Source: Chitinivorax sp. PXF-14 (GTDB taxonomy: Bacteria; Pseudomonadota; Gammaproteobacteria; Burkholderiales; SCOH01). Taken from it: a DNA stretch of 64,000 nt. The stretch spans positions 124,001 to 188,000 of the forward strand of contig NZ_JBFNXJ010000007.1 in assembly GCF_040812015.1 (NCBI RefSeq), written 5' to 3'. This document shows positions 8,371 through 17,030 of the stretch, piece after piece (position 1 is the first letter of the stretch; each line of letters begins with the position of its first letter). Below the pieces are notes generated by a model. It was not told where the DNA came from, did not search any database, and was given only the letters and a program-made list of their open reading frames with translations. Position numbers and translations under genes: made by a program.

Positions 8371-8676
8371 ATGAAGACCGATCGCATTACCCAATTCAAT
8401 CGTCGCCTGGTGTCCGTACCGACTCGAGAAACCAGTGCAGTGGCCGATCTTGAGGGCGTTTCCGAACGTCAGGCGAATCAGGAAATATCCTGGGTGCCAC
8501 GGGCCGGGCGACGTCTGCTGTTCATCGAGCGTCGTGGCGGAAATGATCGCCGGCAACACGAGGACAGGCGCAGCCAGCATATGGCTGGACCATTCGACAC
8601 CCGTGCCAGCAGCGGCAGGCGCAAGCACAACCGGCGCGCGAGCGACTGCCAGGAGTCGATTTCGGTCAAAGTCTGA
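8371..8676 (+). CDS. Hypothetical Arg-rich protein with repeated DRR motifs
   Basis: Uncharacterised cytosolic protein of 101 aa without signal peptide or membrane segment. The C-terminal half repeats a basic pattern: ERRGGNDRR, HEDRRSQ, SGRRKHNRRAS. Such G-x-D-R-R repeats recur in small proteobacterial proteins of unknown role. The start at ATG 8371 is chosen because the more upstream ATG (8350) sits inside the dyad. No Shine-Dalgarno is visible for either. It is monocistronic, between the hemL terminator and a 26-bp hairpin. Confidence 0.6.
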   Translation: MKTDRITQFNRRLVSVPTRETSAVADLEGVSERQANQEISWVPRAGRRLLFIERRGGNDRRQHEDRRSQHMAGPFDTRASSGRRKHNRRASDCQESISVKV

Positions 8677-8705
8677 GCCCTTTTCGAGTCGCACCGATGT
8701 TTGAA

Positions 8706-8731
8706 CGCAGCCCGGCCATGGCCGGGCTGCG
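8706..8731 (+). terminator. 26-bp perfect palindrome, hairpin between genes
   Basis: Perfectly self-complementary, with core GCCCGGCCATGGCCGGGC. It lies 30 bp after the Arg-rich gene and 25 bp before the thioesterase start. Only a weak, broken T-tract follows (TCGTTCGTTT), so it is either a poor intrinsic terminator or an mRNA-stabilising hairpin. Confidence 0.5.
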
Positions 8732-8756
8732 TCGTTCGTTTATGGAGAAAGCAATC

Positions 8757-9167
8757 ATGAATCCACAGCTGACAGAGATTCGCGTCCGCGGCTACCACCT
8801 CGACGTCTACGGCCACGTCAACAATGCCCGCTACCTGGAATTCCTCGAAGAGGCACGCTGGCATTTCTTCGAGACCAGTGGTGCATTGCAGCGCTTCATG
8901 GATAGCGGGCTGGCTTTCGTCGTGGTCAATATCAACATCAGCTACCGCCGGCCGGCCCTGCTCAACGAGAGCCTGGTGCTGCACACCTCGGTGAAGACGA
9001 TCAACCGGCGCAGCGGCGTGTTGCACCAGGTAATCCATCTGAAGGATACCGAAATCGTCGTGGCCGACGCCGATGTCACCTTCTGCCTGTACGACCCCAA
9101 GCAGGACAGGTCGATCGCCATCGAGGGCGAGGTATTGCAGCTGCTGGAACAGATGGCCGCGTTGTAA
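8757..9167 (+). CDS. Acyl-CoA thioesterase, YbgC/YbaW-like hotdog fold
   Basis: 4HBT-family protein of 136 aa. The active-site motif is D16-x-x-G19-H20-V-N-N, followed by R25-Y26-L-E, as in YbgC and FadM-type thioesterases that hydrolyse acyl-CoA in the cytosol. The ATG at 8757 is preferred because GGAGAA lies nine bases upstream; a longer frame from 8697 would start inside the hairpin. It has no operon partners. Substrate chain length cannot be read from sequence. Confidence 0.85.
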   Translation: MNPQLTEIRVRGYHLDVYGHVNNARYLEFLEEARWHFFETSGALQRFMDSGLAFVVVNINISYRRPALLNESLVLHTSVKTINRRSGVLHQVIHLKDTEIVVADADVTFCLYDPKQDRSIAIEGEVLQLLEQMAAL

Positions 9168-9291
9168 TGCAACCCGTATATATGGCGGACTGTTTGCTAT
9201 TGCTGGACCAGACTCAATTAAAAGATTTTTTTACCGAGAGGGGTGCAGTCGACTATAGTTCGCTTGAATATTAGCAAAGGTTAATTTTCAG

Positions 9292-9987
9292 ATGAACACA
9301 CCAGCCTCACAAAGCTTCCAGCGGTCGATGCTCGGCCAGGTCCTGATCAAGAAGGGCCTGGTAACCGAAGATCAACTGAACCGAGCGATCGCGCAACAGC
9401 AACGCAGTGGCCAGAAGCTCGGTGAAATTCTGACCGAATGGAACCTCGTCACCAAGCGCCAGATCCAGGGTGCCTTGCGGCGCCAACGCAATCTGCGTGT
9501 TGCCGCCACGCTGGCGACGGCCCTGCTGGGCCCGTTGCAGGCGTTTGCAGTGTCGCCGGTGCCGGCAAGCCAGATTTCGGCACAAACCTCGTCGCGTGAA
9601 TCCGGGCTGAAGGCATTGAGCGAAGAGGAAATGGGCGATATCTCGGCGCAGGGCTTCGCCGAAGACCGTTTGCGCCAGCTCACCGGTAAAGCCGGCAGCG
9701 GCGATGGTGTCGAGACCATGAAGGAGCTCGCGCAGCTGATGAACCCGCTGCTGCAGTTCATCGATGCGGAAACTTCGATGAAGGACGTGACCTATGACGT
9801 CGATGGTGCCCGTGCCGCCATCAACGCCGATGGTTCCGTCACCTTGAAACTGCCGAGTTCCATCGGCGAGCTGAGTTTCAACAATATCCGCGTCAAGGGC
9901 TCCGAGGGGGCGAGTATGGGCAGCCTGACGATGAAGGGCATCGATCTGCGCGGCAGCTCGATGACTATCCTGCCGAACAAGCGCTGA
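9292..9987 (+). CDS. MshEN-domain (c-di-GMP-binding) protein with exported-looking C-terminus
   Basis: Protein of 231 aa in two unlike halves. Residues 13-36 and 42-65 each fit the 24-residue MshEN c-di-GMP motif (LG, then G, then Q: LGQVLIKKG and LGEILTEWN), as at the N-terminus of MshE/PilB ATPases. A hydrophobic stretch (69-86, VAATLATALLGPLQAFA) follows. Then comes LKALSEEEMGDISAQGF, a segment seen near the mature N-terminus of some pilus-related surface proteins, and a Gly/Ser/Asp-rich tail. There is no ATPase domain. It is flanked by its own promoter gap and a strong terminator. The role is unknown; a c-di-GMP-responsive membrane protein is an inference. Confidence 0.6.
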   Translation: MNTPASQSFQRSMLGQVLIKKGLVTEDQLNRAIAQQQRSGQKLGEILTEWNLVTKRQIQGALRRQRNLRVAATLATALLGPLQAFAVSPVPASQISAQTSSRESGLKALSEEEMGDISAQGFAEDRLRQLTGKAGSGDGVETMKELAQLMNPLLQFIDAETSMKDVTYDVDGARAAINADGSVTLKLPSSIGELSFNNIRVKGSEGASMGSLTMKGIDLRGSSMTILPNKR

Positions 9988-10003
9988 GCGCGTCAGTAAC
10001 AAC

Positions 10004-10033
10004 AAAAAAGCGAACCATCTGGTTCGCTTTTTT
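10004..10033 (+). terminator. Strong bidirectional Rho-independent terminator
   Basis: AAAAAAGCGAACC, a four-base ATCT loop, then GGTTCGCTTTTTT. The perfect stem with A-run and T-run serves the MshEN gene (plus) and the convergent zinc-ribbon gene (minus). Confidence 0.95.
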
Positions 10034-10049
10034 CATGGGCGCTTGCTAC

Positions 10050-10586
10050 TCAACGCAGGCGATAAACGAGGCAGGTGTCGACGAGTAGCTCGTTGCCATC
10101 GAGGCGTTCGAACTGGTTGCCGGCAAATACGCGCTCGAAGTCGTAATACTGGTTGCCGGTCTTGAGCCAGGCGTAGATCGGGCGGCCCTGGTAGCTGCCG
10201 AGCGCGATCTCGGCCTTGTCGTCGAAAGTATCGAGCGACAGGCTGTGGGGTGTGGCGGCAACGGGGGCCGCGGGCTCCACCGGCGGCACGAAAGGCGGCG
10301 AGATCAGTTGCAGGTAGGAGCGGAAAGCCCAGAGCGGCAGGCGTACCCGCAGTACTTTCTTGTCGGACGTAATGACGCAGGACACCGGGAAGCTGCGGCG
10401 GCAGGCCGGGCATTCCGCCTCGGCTGCCAGTGCGATCTGGCCTTTCATTGCACTGGCGACGCCCATCATGTGATCGGCGCTGACCACGTGGCCGCAGTGC
10501 GGGCATTTCTTGGAGAACTTCGAGATGCGGTCACCGTTGCCTACGGGCATCGGGAGAAAGTGGCTGATCCGGTCGGTTTTACGCAT
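10050..10586 (-). CDS. Hypothetical protein with N-terminal zinc ribbon
   Basis: Uncharacterised protein of 178 aa. Two CxxC knuckles (C28/C31 in CPHC and C59/C62 in CPAC) about 28 residues apart look like a zinc ribbon. The middle (about 105-120) is Pro/Ala-rich, and the C-terminal 60 residues form an aromatic-rich domain with no family I can name. There is no signal peptide. It is convergent with the MshEN gene across a shared terminator. A nucleic-acid or protein-binding role is possible but unsupported. Confidence 0.65.
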   Translation of the reverse strand: MRKTDRISHFLPMPVGNGDRISKFSKKCPHCGHVVSADHMMGVASAMKGQIALAAEAECPACRRSFPVSCVITSDKKVLRVRLPLWAFRSYLQLISPPFVPPVEPAAPVAATPHSLSLDTFDDKAEIALGSYQGRPIYAWLKTGNQYYDFERVFAGNQFERLDGNELLVDTCLVYRLR

Positions 10587-10696
10587 GAATGACGGCGGGA
10601 AAAAATTCGCTGGGGATGATAACCCAAAGCGACAGTCTGCGGAACGATTCGCTGATTTGAAAGCGTTTTTTCGCGCCGCAGCCCGCCGATGCGCAC

Positions 10697-11095
10697 TTAT
10701 TCGACAACTTCCAGCACACCGTGCATGCCCTGCTCCTTGTGGCTCTTCAACACCCAGAACTGGTTGGCGCAGAAGAACTCATAACTGCCGACCTTGGTCG
10801 GTGTGAAGCGTACCAGCGTCACGTCGTTTTCGAGCTGCTGCTTGACGTGCAGATCGCCCTCGGGGGCATCGATGGTGAAATCGTGTTTGGCGATGCCTGG
10901 CGCGAGCTGGATCATCAGCTCGACCGGCTTGCCGACCTGCACCTTGATATGGTTCGGCTTGAAATAATAGTTGCCGGCCTCGACCAGCTGGCGCTGCACA
11001 TTGTCGATGCCGGGTGTGGCGGTGACGGCAACACCGTCGTCTGCGTGGGCGGATGCTGCGGCAAGCAGCGCCAATGCGGCCAGGCTGTGTTTCAT
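10697..11095 (-). CDS. Periplasmic cupredoxin-domain protein
   Basis: Protein of 132 aa with a Sec signal peptide ending at AHA-DD (cut near residue 18). The type 1 copper ligands are present in the expected order: H71, C109, H119 and M124 (FFCAN...SHKEQGM). The fold resembles the plastocyanin/azurin group and soluble cupredoxin domains of oxidases. It probably carries electrons or binds copper in the periplasm. The gene stands alone; no copper operon is adjacent, so the partner is unknown. Confidence 0.85.
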   Translation of the reverse strand: MKHSLAALALLAAASAHADDGVAVTATPGIDNVQRQLVEAGNYYFKPNHIKVQVGKPVELMIQLAPGIAKHDFTIDAPEGDLHVKQQLENDVTLVRFTPTKVGSYEFFCANQFWVLKSHKEQGMHGVLEVVE

Positions 11096-11166
11096 TTGAT
11101 TTCTCCCGTTGTGATTGTGCGCTGACTATAGCAGCCGACATGACGTCGGGGTAGGAAAGCGCCGCC

Positions 11167-11193
11167 AAAAAAACGGCCCGGACGAACCGGGCC
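11167..11193 (-). terminator. Terminator after ppc
   Basis: On the minus strand a GGCCCGG / CCGGGCC stem with a five-base loop is followed by C and seven T. It lies 29 bp past the ppc stop and separates ppc from the cupredoxin gene. Confidence 0.9.
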
Positions 11194-11221
11194 AAGTCGG
11201 AAGGTAAACGGAAATTGTCGG

Positions 11222-13987
11222 TCAGCCGCTGTTGCGCAGGCCGGCAGCGATGCCGTTGATGGTGAGATGGACTGCATGCTGCACGTCTTCGCCGCCTTCA
11301 CCGGCGCGATAGCGGCGCAGCAGCTCGACTTGCAGGTGATTGAGCGGATCGAGGTAGGGCAGCCGGTTCTTCAGGCTGCGGGCGAGCGGCCGGTTGGATT
11401 CGAGCAACTCATCGCTGCCGGTGATCAGCTTGACCATCTCGATCGTGCGCTCCCACTCGGCACGCAGCTGGCCGAAGACACGGCCGGCCAGCGCCTGATC
11501 CTCGACCAGCCCGGCGTAGCGCGAGGCGATGCCGATGTCGGTCTTGGCCAGCACCATTTCCAGGTTGGACAGTACGGTCTGCAGGAAGGGCCAGCGTTGC
11601 ACCATCGCCTGCAGCGTCGCGAGGCCTGTGTCGCCTTCACGGTCGAGATAGTGTTTGACCGCACTGCCGAAGCCATACCAGCCAGGCAGCATCAGCCGGC
11701 ATTGCGACCAGCTGAACACCCACGGGATTGCACGCAGGTCGGCGATACCGCCGTTGGCACGGCGTTTGGCTGGGCGGCTGCCGATGTTGAGGCTGGCGAT
11801 CTCGTTGATGACCGTGGCCTGCTGAAAATAGGTGATGAATTCCGGGTTGCCGTAGACCAGCTCACGGTAGTACTCAAAAGCCGATTGCGACAGCGTCTCC
11901 ATCAGCGCGTAGTACTCGGTCGAGGCCTGGCCCAGGTCGTCGTGGTCGATGAAGCTGCCTTCGAGTGTGGCGGCGAGCAGGGTTTCGAGGTTGCGGCGGC
12001 CGATCTCCGGGTTGGTGTATTTCGAGGCGATGACCTCGCCCTGCTCGGTGATGCGCAGCTGACCGGCCACCGAGCCATAGGGCTGGGCGATGATGGCCTC
12101 GTAGCTGGGGCCGCCGCCGCGGCCGACAGAGCCGCCGCGGCCATGGAACAGGCGCAGGCGCACGTTGGCGTCGCGGAACACTTTAACCAGCGTGACTTCG
12201 GCCTTGTACAGCTCCCAGTTCGAGGTCAGGTAGCCGCCATCCTTGTTGCTGTCGGAATAGCCGAGCATGACCTCCTGCACCTGCTTGCGGCTGGCCAGCC
12301 ACTGCTGCCACTGCGGCAGCTTGAACAGGTCGCGCATGACGTCGCCGCATACGCGCAGGTCGGCGATGGTTTCGAACAACGGAATGATGTTCAGCGCGAG
12401 CTGGCCGTCGCTGCCGAGCAGGCCGACTTCCTTCAGCAGCAGTGCCACTTCCAGCATGTCGCTGATGCTCTCGCAGTTGGAGATGATGTAGTTCTGGATC
12501 GCCTGGGCGCCGTAGTCGCGATGGATCTGCGCAGCCATGTCGACGATGGCGAGCTCCTTCGCGGTGTCGGCGCTGTATTCGATGAACGGCGAACGTAGCG
12601 GGCGCGGTGAGGCAATCTCGCGTAGTAGCGCGGCCTGGCGCCCCGCCTCGTCGAGTTGCGCGTAGTCTTCGAGGCCGGCACGGGCGAACAGCTCGATCAC
12701 CGTGCGCTCGTGGATGGCCGAGTTCTGGCGCATGTCGAGCGGCGCCAGGTGGAAGCCGAACACGTCGACGGCGCGGCGCAGGCGGCGTAGACGACCATCG
12801 GCGATCAGCCTGGCGCCGTGGCTCGCGAGCGAGTCGTAGACGAGCTGCAGATCCGCCGCCAGCTCGGCCACGCTGGCATAGGGCTTGGCGTCGCTCTGCA
12901 CCGGCGGCGTGGTGAGGAAGTAGCACAGCCGCGCCGAGGTTGCATGGAGGCGGCTTTCGATGCCGATCAGCGCCAGCCGGTAGGGCTCTTCGGCACGGCT
13001 GACGGCGTGTTCGGGCGAATGCTCGGCAAGTTCCCGCAGCTCGTCGGTGAGGCTGACCAGCCGCGACGATTGCGACAGTTCGTTGGTCAGCTTGCGTACC
13101 TGTTCGAGGTAGAAGCCGATCGCGATGGCGGAATGGCGGCGCATCGCGTGGTGCATCATGGCCGCATCGACGAAAGGGTTGCCGTCGCGGTCGCCGCCAA
13201 TCCAGCTGCCGATGCGGAAGAACGACGGCAACTCGAACGGTTTGCCATCGTTGAAGTCGCGCGCCAGCCAATCTTCGAGATCGTTGTACAGGCGCGGCAG
13301 CTGGCGCAGGAAGGTGTAGCGGTAGTAGGTCAGGCCGTTCTCGATCTCGTCCTTGACGGTGAGCTTGAACGAGCGGATTTCCGACGATTGCCACAGGCTC
13401 AGGATGATGCGCTTGAGCGCCTTCTCGCTGTCGATCATCTCATCGGGCGTGAAATCGGCCCGGTCGCGGCGCGTGAGCAGCGTGGCGATGGCACGGTGGC
13501 AATCGAGAATGGTCTTGCGCTGGACTTCTGTCGGATGGGCCGTCAGCACCGGCGACAACAGCGCGTAGCTGAACAGCTGCTGGAGCTGCTCGGGTGTGAC
13601 CGCGTGCTCTTTCAGCCGGCGCAGCGCGGCGGCCACCGAGCCCGGCTGCGGTGCGGCCCCGGCGCGCTGGTAGGCACGGCGGCGGCGGCTGTGGTGCAGG
13701 TCTTCGGCGATGTTGAACAGGTGAGAGAAATAGCTGAACGCGCGCACCAGGGCCACGGTGTTCTCGTGGCTCAGGTTGTTGAGTGTGGCTTCGAGTGCCT
13801 CGCGTGCGCTGCTGTCGGCCTCGTGCACGAAACGCACGGCGGTCTGGCGGATCGTCTCGACGCGGTCGAAGGTATCGTCGCCTTCCTGCTCCTTGAGCAC
13901 CTCGCCGAGCAGGCGCCCGAGCAGGCGCAAGTCCTCGCGTAGCGGTTCTTCCTTTTCCAGTTGTGTATCCTGCACTACCTGTTGCAC
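11222..13987 (-). CDS. ppc: Phosphoenolpyruvate carboxylase
   Basis: Anaplerotic enzyme of 921 aa that makes oxaloacetate from PEP and bicarbonate. It has the catalytic histidine in VLTAHPTEVQRKT, the FHGRGGSVGRGGGP loop and the conserved C-terminal RNSG (RNTG in most). The frame stays open to an ATG at 14044 (940 aa), but that ATG has no ribosome site. A GTG at 13987 is preceded six bases upstream by GAGGGAG and gives an N-terminus of family length before PLREDLRLLGRLLG, so GTG is preferred. Divergent from hemC. Confidence 0.95.
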   Translation of the reverse strand: MQQVVQDTQLEKEEPLREDLRLLGRLLGEVLKEQEGDDTFDRVETIRQTAVRFVHEADSSAREALEATLNNLSHENTVALVRAFSYFSHLFNIAEDLHHSRRRRAYQRAGAAPQPGSVAAALRRLKEHAVTPEQLQQLFSYALLSPVLTAHPTEVQRKTILDCHRAIATLLTRRDRADFTPDEMIDSEKALKRIILSLWQSSEIRSFKLTVKDEIENGLTYYRYTFLRQLPRLYNDLEDWLARDFNDGKPFELPSFFRIGSWIGGDRDGNPFVDAAMMHHAMRRHSAIAIGFYLEQVRKLTNELSQSSRLVSLTDELRELAEHSPEHAVSRAEEPYRLALIGIESRLHATSARLCYFLTTPPVQSDAKPYASVAELAADLQLVYDSLASHGARLIADGRLRRLRRAVDVFGFHLAPLDMRQNSAIHERTVIELFARAGLEDYAQLDEAGRQAALLREIASPRPLRSPFIEYSADTAKELAIVDMAAQIHRDYGAQAIQNYIISNCESISDMLEVALLLKEVGLLGSDGQLALNIIPLFETIADLRVCGDVMRDLFKLPQWQQWLASRKQVQEVMLGYSDSNKDGGYLTSNWELYKAEVTLVKVFRDANVRLRLFHGRGGSVGRGGGPSYEAIIAQPYGSVAGQLRITEQGEVIASKYTNPEIGRRNLETLLAATLEGSFIDHDDLGQASTEYYALMETLSQSAFEYYRELVYGNPEFITYFQQATVINEIASLNIGSRPAKRRANGGIADLRAIPWVFSWSQCRLMLPGWYGFGSAVKHYLDREGDTGLATLQAMVQRWPFLQTVLSNLEMVLAKTDIGIASRYAGLVEDQALAGRVFGQLRAEWERTIEMVKLITGSDELLESNRPLARSLKNRLPYLDPLNHLQVELLRRYRAGEGGEDVQHAVHLTINGIAAGLRNSG

Positions 13988-14120
13988 CGGGTGCTCCCTC
14001 GCTGATTGGTTGGCCCGCCAGCAGGCTGGCTGCCAGGCTTGCATGTCATGGTTGTTGCGGAAATCTGCAATGTCGTTGTTTTACTACAGAGTGTAGGCGT
14101 GTCGAGCAAGTGCTTGTATT

Positions 14121-14151
14121 CGTAAAACCCCTAGCCCTAGCAGGTTTTACG
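14121..14151. repeat. Inverted repeat in the ppc-hemC divergent region
   Basis: Nine-base perfect arms CGTAAAACC and GGTTTTACG with a 13-base spacer that itself repeats CTAG twice. It sits 30 bp outside the longest ppc start and 109 bp before hemC. It could be an operator for either gene; there is no T-run to make it a terminator. Confidence 0.4.
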
Positions 14152-14259
14152 CGCGGCGATCGGCTCGGGGCTGATATGGATCATAGTGCGCAATGCGCGT
14201 GCCAAGTAGGCTTGGCGGCCCATGTTAGAATTCCGCCATAGACAAGAATCGAGCCCGCC

Positions 14260-15198
14260 ATGATCCAGACTGCCCTCCCCTCCCGCCTCGTCATCGCCTC
14301 GCGCGAAAGCCTGCTTGCCATGTGGCAGGCCGAGCACATCCAGGCGCGGCTCAGGGCGCTGTACCCGGGACTCGAGGTCGACATCCTCGGCATGACCACG
14401 CAGGGTGACCGCATCCTCGACGTCACACTCAACAAGATCGGTGGCAAGGGTCTGTTCGTGAAGGAACTCGAAGTGGCGCTCGAAGAAGGCCGCGCCGACA
14501 TCGCCGTGCATTCGATGAAGGATGTGCCGATGAACCTGCCCGAGGGCTTCACGCTGGCCGTGATCGGCGAGCGCGAAGACCCGCGCGACGCATTCGTCTC
14601 CAACCGGTATGCGAACCTGGCCGAACTCCCAGCCGGCAGCGTGGTGGGTACGTCGAGCCTGCGCCGTGAATGCCAGATCCGCGTGCGTTATCCCCATCTG
14701 ACCATTCAGCCGCTGCGCGGCAATGTGCAGACGCGGCTGCGCAAGCTCGACGAAGGCCAGTACGACGCGATCATTCTCGCCGCGGCCGGCCTGCGCCGGC
14801 TCGGCCTGACCGATCGCATCACGGCGCTGATCGACAGCGTCGACAGCCTGCCCGCCGTGGGCCAGGGGGCGCTCGGCATCGAGTGCCGTGCCGACCGTGC
14901 CGACCTGATCGCGCTGCTCGCGCCGCTCAACCATGCCGGGACAGCCGCCTGCGTGCGTGCCGAGCGCGCGATGAGCCGCCTGCTCGGCGGTAGCTGCCAG
15001 GTGCCGCTCGGCGGCTTTGCCGAAGTGCAGCAGGGCCAATTGTCGTTGCGCGGCTTCGTGGCGATGCCCGACGGCAGCCGTATGCTGCGTGCCGAATCGA
15101 CGGGCCCGCTCGATCGGCCCGAAGCGCTCGGCGAGCAGATCGGCCACGACCTGCTGGCGCAGGGTGCGGGCGAGATCATGCAGGCGCTTGCCGGTTGA
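14260..15198 (+). CDS. hemC: Porphobilinogen deaminase (hydroxymethylbilane synthase)
   Basis: Enzyme of 312 aa that polymerises four porphobilinogens to hydroxymethylbilane in heme synthesis. The dipyrromethane cofactor attaches to C246 in [10 protein letters not shown]. Active-site D87 (HSMKDVP) and arginine motif TSSLRRECQ (131-139) are intact. It is first in a tight hemC-hemDX-hemY operon, and its stop overlaps the TTG start of hemDX. Confidence 0.97.
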   Translation: MIQTALPSRLVIASRESLLAMWQAEHIQARLRALYPGLEVDILGMTTQGDRILDVTLNKIGGKGLFVKELEVALEEGRADIAVHSMKDVPMNLPEGFTLAVIGEREDPRDAFVSNRYANLAELPAGSVVGTSSLRRECQIRVRYPHLTIQPLRGNVQTRLRKLDEGQYDAIILAAAGLRRLGLTDRITALIDSVDSLPAVGQGALGIECRADRADLIALLAPLNHAGTAACVRAERAMSRLLGGSCQVPLGGFAEVQQGQLSLRGFVAMPDGSRMLRAESTGPLDRPEALGEQIGHDLLAQGAGEIMQALAG

Positions 15199-17030
15199 CC
15201 GCACCCTTGCTCCGCGCCTCCCCTGCCATCGTCGTCACCCGGCCGGCGGGGCAGGCACCACGCCTGATCGAGGCGATCCAGGCCGCAGGCGGCACGGCGC
15301 TGGCCTTGCCCCTGCTCGACATTGCCGAACCTGTCGATGCGGCGCCGTTTCGGGCCGCGCTGGCACGGCTGGCTGAGTTCGACTACGCGGTGCTGGTCAG
15401 CCCGTCGGCAATCGAGCGGGTATTGCCTCGCGTGATCGAAGCCGGCGGCTGGCCCGACGGCGTGACGCCTGTCGTCGTCGGCGAAGGCAGTGCCAACACC
15501 CTGGCAGCCTACGCCACGCCCGCGCCGCTGAAGCCGGCCGAGCGCTTCGACAGCGAGGGCGTGCTGGCGCTGGACCCGCTGCAGCAGCTGGACGGCAAAC
15601 GCATCGTGATCTTCCGCGGCGACGGTGGACGCGAGCTGATGGCGGATACGTTTCGAGCGCGCGGCGCCGAGGTCGAGGTGGTCGAGGCCTACCGGCGGCT
15701 GAAGCCCAGCCATGACCTGGCCCCGCTGCTGGCGACCGAGCCCTTGCCGGTATTCACGACCACCAGCTCCGACGCACTCAGGCACCTTATGGGGCTGGCT
15801 GGAGAAAGCCTGCGCGAGCGGCTACAATCCGCAGTGCTATTCGTTTCCCATCAACGTATTGCGGCGCTCGCCAGTGACTTGGGATTTTCCCGCATCGTCG
15901 TCACAACAAACGGCGATGAAGGTATGCTGCAAAGCCTTTGCGATTGGTTCAAGCACTCAATGGATGACAAGATGGATGCCCCGCTAGCCAGCGACAACGC
16001 GCCCCAGCCCGCGGCGGAGCCGACGAGCCCCGCTCCCCAGGCGAATGTGGCGGCGCCCCGGCGTGGCGGCATGAATCTCGGCGTCGTGGTCGGTGGCGTG
16101 GCTATCGTCCTGGTGGCGGCACACTGGCTCTCCACCACCCAGCAGATCACCAGGCTGCAGCTCGAGGCCGGCAGCTTCAATAAGGAAAGCCGCCAGCTGG
16201 CCGAGAAGAATGTCGAGCTGACACGCCAGCTGCAGTCGCGCTTCTCCGTATTCGAAAGCAAATTGTCCGAGTCGCAGAACCAGCAGGTCGCGCTCGAAGC
16301 GATGTACCAGGAGTTGTCGCGCAGCCGTGACGAAGCCTCGCTCGCCGACATCGAGCAGGCACTGATGCTCGCCAGCCAGCATTTGCAGCTTGCCGGCAAT
16401 GTGCGCCTGTCGTTGATCTCGCTGCAGAACATCGACCAGCGCCTGCAAGGCCTGAACCAGCCGCAGTGGCTGGCGGTGCGCCGCGCGATCGCACTCGATA
16501 TCGAGAAGCTGAAGAAATTCCCGTTTGTCGACACGGTCGGCATCGCCGTCAAGCTCGATGGGCTGGTCAGCGCCGTCGATGCCCTGCCGCTCGTGGTCGA
16601 ACAGCCGCAGCCCAGGCCCAGGCTGGTCGCCAGCCCCGATGGGGGCGACAGCAATGTCGTGTCGCGGTTATGGGGCGAGCTGTGGGGTGAGATCAAGGGC
16701 CTGGTGCGGGTGCGCCGCCTCGACAAGCAGGAGCCGTTGCTGCTGTCGCCCGAGCAGGCCTTCTTTCTGCGCGAGAACCTGAAACTGCGGCTGCTCGACG
16801 CGCGCATGGCTAATCTGCAGCGCGACGGCACGACCTTCCGCGCCGACCTGCAGCTTGCGCAACGTTATGTCGAGCGCTATTTCGACGCCGCCTCGCCGCT
16901 GGTCAAGGGCTTCAAGGACAGCATGACGCAGCTAGGCGCAGTCGAGATCGGCAACGAGCCGCCCAGCCTGGAGGCGAGCCTCGCCGCTGTGCGCGATGCC
17001 AAGCTGCGGCCCGAGAGGAGCGGCAAGTGA
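15195..17030 (+). CDS. hemDX: Fused uroporphyrinogen-III synthase HemD / membrane protein HemX
   Basis: One open frame of 611 codons joins two proteins that are separate in E. coli. Residues 1-255 are HemD, which cyclises hydroxymethylbilane (TRPAGQ near 15-20, TSSDAL near 190-195). Residues 256-611 are HemX: a Pro/Ala linker, one transmembrane helix (about 294-312), then a coiled coil and periplasmic domain. No stop or good internal ribosome site separates them; the internal ATG at 15960 lacks a Shine-Dalgarno. The start is a TTG overlapping the hemC stop. HemX's exact role is unknown. Such fusions are known in Betaproteobacteria. Confidence 0.92.
   Translation: MTAPLLRASPAIVVTRPAGQAPRLIEAIQAAGGTALALPLLDIAEPVDAAPFRAALARLAEFDYAVLVSPSAIERVLPRVIEAGGWPDGVTPVVVGEGSANTLAAYATPAPLKPAERFDSEGVLALDPLQQLDGKRIVIFRGDGGRELMADTFRARGAEVEVVEAYRRLKPSHDLAPLLATEPLPVFTTTSSDALRHLMGLAGESLRERLQSAVLFVSHQRIAALASDLGFSRIVVTTNGDEGMLQSLCDWFKHSMDDKMDAPLASDNAPQPAAEPTSPAPQANVAAPRRGGMNLGVVVGGVAIVLVAAHWLSTTQQITRLQLEAGSFNKESRQLAEKNVELTRQLQSRFSVFESKLSESQNQQVALEAMYQELSRSRDEASLADIEQALMLASQHLQLAGNVRLSLISLQNIDQRLQGLNQPQWLAVRRAIALDIEKLKKFPFVDTVGIAVKLDGLVSAVDALPLVVEQPQPRPRLVASPDGGDSNVVSRLWGELWGEIKGLVRVRRLDKQEPLLLSPEQAFFLRENLKLRLLDARMANLQRDGTTFRADLQLAQRYVERYFDAASPLVKGFKDSMTQLGAVEIGNEPPSLEASLAAVRDAKLRPERSGK

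Noticed and set aside
11222-14044. ppc start at ATG 14044
   Set aside because: No Shine-Dalgarno, and the extra 19 residues do not look like the family. GTG 13987 with GAGGGAG fits better.
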